In this document: positions 18,175 to 27,781 of the stretch, one piece after another
Layout: every line of letters starts with the position of its first letter
Numbering within the stretch: position 1 is the stretch's first letter
NCBI RefSeq assembly: GCF_004295485.1
Contig: NZ_CP036164.1
Location: 2,046,001 to 2,110,000 of the forward strand
Origin: Janibacter limosus
GTDB taxonomy: Bacteria; Actinomycetota; Actinomycetes; Actinomycetales; Dermatophilaceae
DNA length: 64,000 nucleotides
Reading direction: 5' to 3'
The notes under the pieces: generated by a model
What the model saw: only the letters and a program-made list of their open reading frames with translations
Told to the model about the DNA's origin: nothing
The model's database searches: none
Program-made: the position numbers and the translations under genes

Positions 18175-20529
18175 TCAGGCGGTGTCGCAGGCGTCGATGA
18201 CGGCCGAGACGGCCCGTCCCACCGCTGCCGGGGTCAGCTCCGCCCCCTGCTGGTCGGTCACGTAGAAGGTGTCGAGGGTCTGCCCGGCGAAGGTCGAGAT
18301 GTGGGCCGACCGGATCCGCAGCCCCTCGTGCGTCAGGGCACGCCCCAGGTCGTGCAGCAGTCCCTCCCGGTCCTGCGAGCGCACCTCGAGGACGGTGGCG
18401 CCGCTGCCGGCGCTCGGCAGGACGAAGGCGCTGGTGCCGGCCGCGGTGAGCGGAGGCACCCCTCGCGCCGGGTCCGCCCGTCGTCTCGTCGACCCGGCCA
18501 CGACGGTCCGGTCGCCCGCGTCGAGCCGGGCGAGCCCGGCCGTGAGCCTGCTGGCCTCGGGGGCGTCGCCGCCCGGGGACTCGACGAACCACTCGTCCAC
18601 CGCGACGCCGTCGACGGTGGCGAGCCGGGCCCGGCGCACGGTCAGGCCGTGTGCGGCGAGGAGCCCCGCGGTGTCGGCGAAGAGCCCGGCCCGATCACGG
18701 CAGTGGACGGTCAGCGTCCACCCGCCCGGCCCGGGGTCGACCCGCACGTGCGCGCGACCGTCCCGCAGGTCGTCGAGTGCCGCCGGGTCCACGCTCGGGG
18801 AAGGGGGCAGCGGCGGAGGCTGCGGAGCACGGCCGGTCAGGCGCTCTCGCACCAGCCCGGTCAGCGAGTCGACCAGGCTGGCCCGCCAGTCGGTCCATGC
18901 GGTGGGCCCGGCCGCGCGCGCGTCGGCGATCGTCAGTGCCCGCAGCAGCTCGAAGGTCTGCGGGTCATCCCCCACGAGCCGGCACACGGAGTCGACGGTC
19001 GCCGGGTCGGCCAGGTCGCGGCGGGTGGCGGTCTCGATGAGGGTCAGGTGCTCGCGCACGAGCAGGACGACAGTTGCGCGCTCGTCCTCGGGCAGACCCC
19101 AGCGCCGCAGCACGCGATCGGCGAGGTCGGCCCCGGTGAGTGAGTGGTCGCGGGCCCCGGCGATCTTGCCGATGTCGTGCAGGAGGGCGGCGAGCAGGAG
19201 CAGGTCCGGCCGCGCGACGTCACGCCCGACGGCCGTGGCCTGCGAGACCGTCTCCAGCAGGTGCCGCTCGACGGTGTGCCGGTGGACCGGGTGGTGCTGT
19301 GGCCGGCCACGCACCCCCGTCCACTCGGGCAGCCACCGCTCGATCACGCCGACCTGGTCCAGCCCCTCCCACACCGTCGCCAGGCCGCGGTCCGCGGCCA
19401 GCAGGTCGGTGAGCAGGTCCCGGTGCTGCTGGTCCCACGGCTGCGCCGGGTCGGGACAGGCAGCGAGGTTGGTGAGCGTCTGCGGGGCGAGCGGCAGCCC
19501 GGCGCGGGCCGCCACCACTGCAGCGCGAAGGGGGAGGGTCGGGTCGATCCCGACGCGGCGGGTGGAGCCGAGGACCGCTTCGCCGTCGTGGACGAAGAGG
19601 CCGTACCCGAGGGGTGCCATGGTCGGGCGCCGAGGACCGACCCGCAGGGTGCGGGCCCGCTGGCTCTGCCCGGCTCGCCGCATCGTCGCCTCCAGCGCCC
19701 AGGCGATGGTGCGCGCCGACGTGGAGACCGCGGTGAGCAGCTCGTCCCGGTCGCCCAGGCCGAGCAGCGCCGCGACGGCGTCGTGCTCCTCCCGCAGGAG
19801 GCGATCGCGCCCGCGACCGGTCACGACGTGCAGGGCGTCGCGCACGTCGAGCAGCTGACCCAGGGCCGGGCCCACCGACCCGTGGGGCCGGTCGGTCAGC
19901 CAGGCCCTGGTCAGTGCGTCGAGCACCGTCACGTCCCGCAGACCGCCGAGCGACTCCTTCAGGTCAGGCTCGACCTGCTGGCTCAGCTCTCCGTGCCGGT
20001 GGTGCCGCGCGCGGACCGACTCGACGAACTGCGGCAACCGCGTGCGGGCACCTGACCGCCAGTCGTGGGAGACCGTCGCGCGCACCCCGGCGACGAGCTC
20101 CTCGTCGCCCGCGACGAGGGACAGATCGAGCAGGCCGACCGCGGCCGACAGGTCCTGACGGGCGATGTCGCGGCACTCCCGGCCCGAGCGGACGGAGTGG
20201 TCGAGGGAGAGTCCCGAGTCCCAGACCGGGTACCAGAGGCGATCGGCCATCGCGGTGAGGGACTCCCCCTTCGTCCTGCGGCCGTCGTGGACGAGCACGA
20301 GGTCGAGGTCGCTCAACGGGCCCGACGACCCGCGTCCGAGGGAGCCGACGGCTGCGAGCGCGATGCCCTCCTGCTCACCGACGGCACCGGCGTAGAGCTC
20401 GGTCAGCCAGGCGCGGGTCGCGTCGGCGATGGCGGTACGTCGCGCCGGGCCGGCACCCGGGAGGGTGAACTCCCGGGTGCCGGCGAGGTCGAGCCGGGTG
20501 GCTCGCAGGTCGTCTCCGATGGCGCTCAT
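18175..20529 (-). CDS. glnD: PII nucleotidylyltransferase GlnD
   Basis: A 784-residue enzyme that modifies and demodifies PII according to nitrogen status. The nucleotidyltransferase motif VGSLGRGSSGPLSDLDLVLV sits near residue 60, an HD hydrolase domain with LLHDIGKI near residue 450, and two ACT domains near residues 605 and 713. The start ATG at 20529 is 14 bases after the glnB stop. In actinobacteria the equivalent enzyme adenylylates rather than uridylylates PII, which I assume here. It closes the amt-glnB-glnD operon. Confidence 0.93.
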   Translation of the reverse strand: MSAIGDDLRATRLDLAGTREFTLPGAGPARRTAIADATRAWLTELYAGAVGEQEGIALAAVGSLGRGSSGPLSDLDLVLVHDGRRTKGESLTAMADRLWYPVWDSGLSLDHSVRSGRECRDIARQDLSAAVGLLDLSLVAGDEELVAGVRATVSHDWRSGARTRLPQFVESVRARHHRHGELSQQVEPDLKESLGGLRDVTVLDALTRAWLTDRPHGSVGPALGQLLDVRDALHVVTGRGRDRLLREEHDAVAALLGLGDRDELLTAVSTSARTIAWALEATMRRAGQSQRARTLRVGPRRPTMAPLGYGLFVHDGEAVLGSTRRVGIDPTLPLRAAVVAARAGLPLAPQTLTNLAACPDPAQPWDQQHRDLLTDLLAADRGLATVWEGLDQVGVIERWLPEWTGVRGRPQHHPVHRHTVERHLLETVSQATAVGRDVARPDLLLLAALLHDIGKIAGARDHSLTGADLADRVLRRWGLPEDERATVVLLVREHLTLIETATRRDLADPATVDSVCRLVGDDPQTFELLRALTIADARAAGPTAWTDWRASLVDSLTGLVRERLTGRAPQPPPLPPSPSVDPAALDDLRDGRAHVRVDPGPGGWTLTVHCRDRAGLFADTAGLLAAHGLTVRRARLATVDGVAVDEWFVESPGGDAPEASRLTAGLARLDAGDRTVVAGSTRRRADPARGVPPLTAAGTSAFVLPSAGSGATVLEVRSQDREGLLHDLGRALTHEGLRIRSAHISTFAGQTLDTFYVTDQQGAELTPAAVGRAVSAVIDACDTA

Positions 20530-20542
20530 GGGGCAGCGAGGC

Positions 20543-22317
<1,775 letters not shown>

Positions 22318-22339
22318 GACGACAGACTGCGAGCGCGGC

Positions 22340-22377
22340 GTTTCGTCACGGGGCGCCGCACGTTACGAGGGTGTTTC
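22340..22377 (-). promoter_or_regulatory. Candidate GlnR-type operator before amt-glnB-glnD
   Basis: Reading the minus strand, GAAAC, six bases, GTAAC, a degenerate position, and GAAAC occur with an 11-bp phase (plus-strand GTTTC 22340-22344, GTTAC 22362-22366, GTTTC 22373-22377). This matches the alternating gTnAC/GaAAC half-site pattern of actinobacterial GlnR. The gene it precedes fits. No regulator gene is in the window. Confidence 0.5.
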
Positions 22378-22519
22378 GCCCGGGGCGGGCCGGTTAAGGC
22401 TGCGTGACACGGCCGGTCAGCGGCGAGCCGCGCGGGTGGCATACGGTGAGACCGCACGACACAACTGTCCCGGGGGGAACGCCTGTGCGGCCACTCCCGA
22501 CGTACCAGCAGGGAGAACC

Positions 22520-23251
22520 ATGAGCATGCCGCCCCCCGGCCCCGGGCAGCCGGGCCGCCCGCAGGGACAGCCCCACAACCAGCCGCCCTTCGGCCAGCAG
22601 CCGCCGTACGGTCAGCAGCCGCCTCAGCAGCCGCCCTTTGGTCAGCAGCCGCCGTACGGGCAGCAGCCTCCGGCGGGCTCCCCCTACGGCGCGCCGTACG
22701 GCACCGGCGGCCCTCCCCCGCGCAAGGGCGGCGTCCCCGTCTGGGCCTGGGTCGTCGGGGGTATCGCCCTGGTGCTCGTGCTCTGCCTCTGCGGTGGGAT
22801 CGGTGTCGTCGCGCTCTCCGACGACGAATCGTCGAGCTCCTCCTCGACGACGACGCAGACGAGCACCACCGACCCGACCACGAGCGAGTCCTCGAGCACG
22901 AGCGTGCCGCCGACCTCGACCACCACGAGCTCGACGACCACGCCGACCCCGAGCTCGTCCGCGCCGCCCACTCCTGCAGGGTCCACGGCCAACACCAACA
23001 CCTCGCTGAAGCTGCCCTCCGACGAGGTCGAGACGCAGATCGCCAAGGGGATGAAGGCCTACGGGCACACGAAGTCCGACATCAGCTGCCCGACCGACCT
23101 CGTGCTCGTGGCTGGCCGCAAGGCCTTCTGCACCGCGCCGGTGCCCGGCAAGAGCGGCACGACGTCGACCGTCACCGTCGAGGTCGTGTGGGCCGCCAAC
23201 GTCGGCTCCGACACCCGCTACTACCTGAGCTTCCACCAGCCGCTGAGCTGA
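22520..23251 (+). CDS. Pro/Gln-rich single-pass membrane protein with C-terminal DUF4333-like domain
   Basis: A 243-residue protein with an N-terminal cytoplasmic tail of repeated QQPPYG/QQPPFG units (residues ~15-65), one membrane helix (VWAWVVGGIALVLVLCLCGGIGVVAL), a Ser/Thr-rich linker of ~60 residues and an outer domain of ~75 residues with two Cys (DISCPTDL and AFCTAP) as in DUF4333-type proteins. Function is unknown; surface location is likely. The ATG at 22520 has GGGAGAA upstream. It converges on ftsY and ends before a strong terminator. Confidence 0.75.
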   Translation: MSMPPPGPGQPGRPQGQPHNQPPFGQQPPYGQQPPQQPPFGQQPPYGQQPPAGSPYGAPYGTGGPPPRKGGVPVWAWVVGGIALVLVLCLCGGIGVVALSDDESSSSSSTTTQTSTTDPTTSESSSTSVPPTSTTTSSTTTPTPSSSAPPTPAGSTANTNTSLKLPSDEVETQIAKGMKAYGHTKSDISCPTDLVLVAGRKAFCTAPVPGKSGTTSTVTVEVVWAANVGSDTRYYLSFHQPLS

Positions 23252-23295
23252 GTCGCTCGACAGCAGTACGCCCCAGCAGTACGCCCGGGGCAGTG

Positions 23296-23337
23296 CGCAC
23301 AGGGCCCCGGCCGCGGATGCGGTCGGGGCCCTGTGCG
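23296..23337. terminator. Bidirectional hairpin between the DUF4333-like gene and ftsY
   Basis: CGCACAGGGCCCCG (23296-23309) pairs perfectly with 23324-23337 around a 14-base loop. It lies in a convergent intergenic space, so it can serve both genes. A duplicated AGCAGTACGCCC precedes it (~23261-23286). Confidence 0.8.
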
Positions 23338-23354
23338 TGCGGCGGGTGGCGGGG

Positions 23355-24821
23355 TCAGCCGACGATCGCGTCGACGAAGGCCTCCGGCACGAAGGGAGCC
23401 AGGTCGTCGGGGCCCTCACCCAGGCCCACGAGCTTGACCGGCACCCCCAGCTGGCGCTGGACCGCCACGACGATGCCGCCCTTGGCGGTGCCGTCGAGCT
23501 TGGTCAGCACGACACCGGTGACGTCGACGGCCTCGGCGAAGACCTTGGCCTGGGCCAGGCCGTTCTGCCCCGTGGTCGCGTCGAGCACGAGCAGCACCTC
23601 GTCGATGGGGGTCTGCTTCTCGATGACCCGCTTGACCTTGGCCAGCTCGTCCATGAGGCCGACCTTGTTGTGCAGCCGGCCCGCGGTGTCGATGATCACC
23701 ACGTCGACCTCGGCGTCGGCGGCGGCCTTGACCGCGTCGAAGGCCACCGCTGCGGGGTCGGCGCCGTCGCGGTCGCTGCGGACGGTGGGCACGCCCACGC
23801 GGGCACCCCAGGTCTCGAGCTGGTCGGCGGCCGCCGCGCGGAAGGTGTCCGCCGCGCCGAGCAGCACGTCGCGGTCGTTGGCCACGAGGACGCGGGCCAG
23901 CTTGCCGACGGTCGTCGTCTTGCCGGTGCCGTTGACCCCGACGACGAGGATGCAGGCCGGACGGTCGCCGACGCGCGAGGCGGCCAGGCCTCGGTCCATC
24001 GACGGGTCGACCAGGGCGAGCAGGTCGGAGTACAGCCAGTCCTTGGCCACCTCCGGGTCCGTGGTGCCGTCGACGGACACGTGCGCCCGGAGCGAGTCGA
24101 CGAGCTCGGTCGTCGGCTCCATGCCCAGGTCGGCGACGAGCAGGGTGTCCTCGACGTCCTCCCAGTCCTCCTCGGACAGCTTGCCCTGGGACAGCAGCGC
24201 GAGCAGGCCCTTGCCGATCGCGCCGTTGGAGCGGGCCAGCCGAGAGCGCAGCGCCCGCATCCGGTCGCGGGTGGGGGCCGGGGTGTCGAGCTCCGGCTCG
24301 GCCGGGGCCTCGGGCTGGGCCGGGGCCTCGGGTTCGGTCAGGATCTCGGGCTCGGCCGGAGCCTCCGGCTCGGCCGGGGTCTCTGCTGGGGGCGCGACCG
24401 GCGGGACCGTCCGGGCCCGCTCGGCGCTCTCGTCCGACGCCGGCGGGGTGAAGTCCTCGTCGGAGGTGTCCGGCTGCGGCGGCGTGGTCGGCTGCGGCGG
24501 CGTGGTCGGCTCGGGTGGCGCGGCCTGCGGCTGCTCCTCCGTCGTCTCCGGCTGCGCGACCGGCGGCTGCTCCCCCTTCGCCTCCTGCGGTGGGGCCTGC
24601 GGCTGCGCGTGGTCGCTCGGCCGATCGAGCACGATCGTGCCGCTGCGGTGGTCGGTCGCGCCCTTGGGGCGCTCCGGGGGACGGTGCTCCTTGGGGAGGT
24701 CCTTGGTCTTGCCGCCTCCGCCGCGCAGCAGGCCCACCGCAAGTCCTCCGAGGAGGAGCAGCAGGCCGACGGCGACGGCGATGTACTCGGTCAGTGTGTC
24801 GATACCCATCACGAGCCCCAT
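23355..24821 (-). CDS. ftsY: Signal recognition particle receptor FtsY
   Basis: A 488-residue SRP receptor GTPase. It begins with a membrane helix (YIAVAVGLLLLLGGLAVGLL), then ~140 residues of acidic, Pro/Glu-rich linker, then the NG domain with GVNGTGKTTTVGKLARVL, DTAGRLHNKVGLMDEL, TKLDGTAKGG and LVGLGEGPDDLAPF. The membrane anchor is typical of actinobacterial FtsY. The ATG at 24821 or the in-frame ATG four codons later are both possible. Confidence 0.96.
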   Translation of the reverse strand: MGLVMGIDTLTEYIAVAVGLLLLLGGLAVGLLRGGGGKTKDLPKEHRPPERPKGATDHRSGTIVLDRPSDHAQPQAPPQEAKGEQPPVAQPETTEEQPQAAPPEPTTPPQPTTPPQPDTSDEDFTPPASDESAERARTVPPVAPPAETPAEPEAPAEPEILTEPEAPAQPEAPAEPELDTPAPTRDRMRALRSRLARSNGAIGKGLLALLSQGKLSEEDWEDVEDTLLVADLGMEPTTELVDSLRAHVSVDGTTDPEVAKDWLYSDLLALVDPSMDRGLAASRVGDRPACILVVGVNGTGKTTTVGKLARVLVANDRDVLLGAADTFRAAAADQLETWGARVGVPTVRSDRDGADPAAVAFDAVKAAADAEVDVVIIDTAGRLHNKVGLMDELAKVKRVIEKQTPIDEVLLVLDATTGQNGLAQAKVFAEAVDVTGVVLTKLDGTAKGGIVVAVQRQLGVPVKLVGLGEGPDDLAPFVPEAFVDAIVG

Positions 24822-24907
24822 CTTGGCAGGGTCGCCCGACAGCGACGAACCGCCGGGCAGTCCGCGTGGTGGCTGCCGGTGGTGGGAGGCACGAGGGGGC
24901 AGTCCAG

Positions 24908-24971
24908 GGACTCCCGTTCTGCTCCTCCAGGTGTGTCATGGCCCACCAGGAGGAGCAGGACGGGAGCGTCC
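24908..24971. other. Long hairpin (18-bp arm plus extensions) between DUF309 gene and ftsY
   Basis: CTCCCGTTCTGCTCCTCC (24911-24928) pairs with 24949-24966 over 18 positions with one G-U wobble. GGTG (24930-24933) with CACC (24944-24947) closes the inner part, and GGAC/GTCC can extend the base. It lies downstream of the DUF309 gene and upstream of ftsY on the minus strand. It may be a terminator, a structured leader or a relic of a small mobile element. Confidence 0.7.
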
Positions 24972-25000
24972 GGATGGCCCCGTCGCTGCCCCGGACGCCG

Positions 25001-25456
25001 TCAGGAGCGAAGGGCGGGGACCGGCACGTCGCCGTCGGGCTCGGCCGCGAGTGCGCGTGCCCAGGACAGCAGCCCGGCGACGTCGATGCCGTGGGGCGCG
25101 ATGGCGACGTACCGAGAGATGGCGTCAGCACCCCGGGTCGTCACGCTCGTCGCGCCGGAGGTGTTGCCGCGGCGCTGGTGGGTGAGGCCGACCGCGAGCT
25201 GGGCGAGGCCCTGCCACAGGGCTCGCTCGGGCTGCGGTGCGACCTTCCACTGCTCCTCGAGGACCTCGTGGGCGTGGAAGGGCATCTCACGGTCGAGATA
25301 GCCCTGGGCATCGGCGATGGCCTCGTCGGGTGTGCGGTCACGGGCCGCGACCCGCTCCACGCCGGCACTGCCGTGCGGCAACGGCCGGCCCAGACCGTCG
25401 CGAGGCCTGGCATTTTCGGCCCGTCCCCTGGCGTCACGGTCCCGGTCAACAGTCAT
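25001..25456 (-). CDS. DUF309 family protein
   Basis: A 151-residue protein with the DUF309 core DREMPFHAHEVLEEQWKVAPQPERALWQGLAQLAVGLTHQRRGN (residues ~55-100), where the invariant HAHEVLEE and WQGL motifs are intact. The family is helical and of unknown function. The ATG at 25456 lies eight bases after the M13 peptidase stop, so it is likely the last gene of that operon. Confidence 0.85.
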   Translation of the reverse strand: MTVDRDRDARGRAENARPRDGLGRPLPHGSAGVERVAARDRTPDEAIADAQGYLDREMPFHAHEVLEEQWKVAPQPERALWQGLAQLAVGLTHQRRGNTSGATSVTTRGADAISRYVAIAPHGIDVAGLLSWARALAAEPDGDVPVPALRS

Positions 25457-25463
25457 CGGCGCC

Positions 25464-27452
25464 TCAGAAGAGCGAGACCCGCTCCTGCGGGTCGAGCCAC
25501 ATCCCGTCACCCTCACGCGTGCCGAAGGCGGCGTGGAAGGCGTCGATGTTGCGCACGGCGTTGGCGCGCACGTCCTGGGGGCTGTGCGGGTCGATCGCGA
25601 GCAACCGCACGGCCTCCTCGGGCCGGGCATCGCCGCACCAGACACGGGCCCAGTTGCTGAAGAAGCGCTGCTCGCCGGTCAGGCCATCCGCGTCGACCTC
25701 GTGCGCGGACTCGCCGGCGGCGATGAGATAGGCGGCGTGGCCGATGGCCAGGCCCCCGATGTCACCGATGTTCTCGCCCACGGTCAGGGCGCCGTTGACG
25801 GTGTGGCCGGGCGCATTGCGCGTCGTCAGCCCGTCGAACTGGGTGATGAGGGCGTCACGTCGCTCCTCGAAGGCGCTGCGGTCCTCCTGCGTCCACCAGT
25901 CGCGCAGGTTGCCCTGGCCGTCGAAGGTCGAGCCGGCGTCGTCGAAGCCGTGGCCGATCTCGTGCCCGATGACGGCGCCGATGCCGCCGTAGTTGTCGGA
26001 GTCGTCGCCCTCGGCGTCGAAGAAGGGCGGCTGCAGGATCGCTGCGGGGAAGACGATCTCGTTGAGCCCGGGGTTGTAGTAGGCGTTGACCGTCTGCGGC
26101 GTGAGGAACCACTCGTCGCGGTCGACCGGCCCACCGAGCTTGGACAGGGCCCGGTCGACCTCGTAGGCAGCCACCCGGCGGACATTGCCGACGAGGTCGT
26201 CCTCGCGGATCTCGACCGACGAGTAGTCGCGCCAGGTGCTGGGGTGGCCCACCTTGGGGGTGAAGGCCTCGAGCTTGGCGATGGCCTCCTGCTGGGTGGC
26301 CTCGCTCATCCACTCGGACGTGGCGAAGGAGCGGCGGAAGGCCTCGACGAGGTGCTCCACCAGCTCGGCCATCCGCTCACGGGCGGCCGGCGGGAAGTGC
26401 CGAGCGACGTAGAGCTCGCCGACGGCCTCACCGAGGGAGGCCCCGACGAGGGAGACACCGCGCTTCCACCGGGCACGCTGCTCGGGGATGCCCGAGAGGG
26501 TGCGCCCGACGAAGTCGAACTCCTCGTCGACGATCCGCGCATCGAGGTAGGCGGCGTGGGCCTGGACGATGCGCAGCCGCAGCCAGTCGCGCCACGTCGC
26601 CAGGTCGGTGGAGTCCAGTGCGCGCGAGAGGCCGCGCAGGAAGTCGGGCTGGCGCACGACGACCTCGGCGAAGGGGGTCGCGCTGCCCAGCCCGGCCGCC
26701 CAGGCTCCCCAGTCGACGGCCGGAGCGAGCTCGGTCAGCCCGGCGGGGTCGACGAGCGTGTAGGTCTTGACCGGGTCCCGGTTGGTCACGCGGTCCCAGT
26801 GGTCGCGGGCGAGGTCGCTCTCGAGGTCGACGACGCGGTCGGACATCTGGGCCGCGGCGTCCTCGTCGAGGCCGAGCGCCAGCCGGGCCAGGCGAGCGAC
26901 GTGCCCGCGGTAGGCGGTGAGCGTCTCGGCGTGCTGCTCGTCGCGGTAGTAGGACTCGTCGGGCAGACCGAGGCCGCCCTGCTCGAGGTAGAGGACATAG
27001 CGCGAGGAGTCGCGGTCGTCGGTGTTGACGAAGGGAAGGACGAAGCCGCTGACGCCGTCGCGTGCCAGCCGGCCGGTCAGGGCGACGAGGTCGGGGACGC
27101 TCGTGACCTCGTCGACGCTCGCGAGGAGGTCGGCGATCGGAGCGGTCCCGAGCTGGTCCGCGCGGGCCTCGTCGAGGAAGGAGCGGTAGAGGGCACCGAC
27201 CTTGCCGGCGACGTCGTCGGCCGCGATCTCGCCCGACTGGACCTGCTGGCCGACCTCGTCGATGAGGACCCGCACGTCCTCCTCGGCCCGCTCGCGCAGG
27301 ACGTCGAAGGCGCCGTAGCGACCTCGGTCGGCCGGGATCTCGACGCTCTCGAGCCAGTGGTTGTTGACATGACCGAAGAGGTCGTCCTGGGGCCGCACGC
27401 TCGGGTCGACGGGTCCCCTGAAGCCGGGTGCGCGGTCGGTCACGGAGCTCAT
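25464..27452 (-). CDS. M13 (neprilysin/PepO) family metallopeptidase
   Basis: A 662-residue zinc endopeptidase. The zinc motif HEIGHGFDDAGSTFDGQGN, the NAYYNPGLNEIVFPAAILQPPFF block before it, the Glu zinc ligand in ENIGDIGGLAIGHAAY and the C-terminal VWCGDARPEEAVR are present, so it appears active. No signal peptide or membrane helix is visible, so it is probably cytoplasmic, as for many bacterial PepO proteins, where oligopeptide cleavage is the usual role. Its ATG overlaps the stop of the small upstream membrane-protein gene (ATGA). Confidence 0.92.
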   Translation of the reverse strand: MSSVTDRAPGFRGPVDPSVRPQDDLFGHVNNHWLESVEIPADRGRYGAFDVLRERAEEDVRVLIDEVGQQVQSGEIAADDVAGKVGALYRSFLDEARADQLGTAPIADLLASVDEVTSVPDLVALTGRLARDGVSGFVLPFVNTDDRDSSRYVLYLEQGGLGLPDESYYRDEQHAETLTAYRGHVARLARLALGLDEDAAAQMSDRVVDLESDLARDHWDRVTNRDPVKTYTLVDPAGLTELAPAVDWGAWAAGLGSATPFAEVVVRQPDFLRGLSRALDSTDLATWRDWLRLRIVQAHAAYLDARIVDEEFDFVGRTLSGIPEQRARWKRGVSLVGASLGEAVGELYVARHFPPAARERMAELVEHLVEAFRRSFATSEWMSEATQQEAIAKLEAFTPKVGHPSTWRDYSSVEIREDDLVGNVRRVAAYEVDRALSKLGGPVDRDEWFLTPQTVNAYYNPGLNEIVFPAAILQPPFFDAEGDDSDNYGGIGAVIGHEIGHGFDDAGSTFDGQGNLRDWWTQEDRSAFEERRDALITQFDGLTTRNAPGHTVNGALTVGENIGDIGGLAIGHAAYLIAAGESAHEVDADGLTGEQRFFSNWARVWCGDARPEEAVRLLAIDPHSPQDVRANAVRNIDAFHAAFGTREGDGMWLDPQERVSLF

Positions 27453-27733
27453 GAGGCCTGTCGCTTGGTGGGGGTGACCGGCTTGTCCGTGGCGGCTCCC
27501 TTGGCGAGCGTGGCTGCCTTGTCGGACCCCGACCGCTTGGACGTCGCGCTGGAGATCAGGTCCGAGGTGCGGCTCGCGGCGCCGTCGGCCCCCTCGCGCA
27601 CCTTGACCACGACCCGCTCACCGCGGGCGGTGAGGATCTCGCGGCCCTCGCGCCTGGCAGGGATGGCGACCAGGCTCATGACGGCGACTGACAGGGCGAG
27701 GCACAGCAGCAGTCCTACGATCATGGCGGTCAT
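27449..27733 (-). CDS. Small hypothetical membrane protein
   Basis: A 94-residue protein with one N-terminal helix (MIVGLLLCLALSVAVMSLVAIPA) and a basic C-terminal tail rich in Lys, Ser and Thr. I do not recognise a family; it looks like the small hypothetical often found downstream of smc in actinobacteria. It is coupled to the M13 peptidase gene by an ATGA overlap and starts 48 bases after the smc stop. Confidence 0.65.
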   Translation of the reverse strand: MTAMIVGLLLCLALSVAVMSLVAIPARREGREILTARGERVVVKVREGADGAASRTSDLISSATSKRSGSDKAATLAKGAATDKPVTPTKRQAS

Positions 27734-27781
27734 GGCCCCATCGTCCTCTCTCAGGACAGGCGGCTCAACCCGACCCGCCGA

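Noticed and set aside
23252..23354. A small RNA gene between the DUF4333-like gene and ftsY
   Set aside because: The only structure is a simple 14-bp hairpin well placed as a terminator for both convergent genes.
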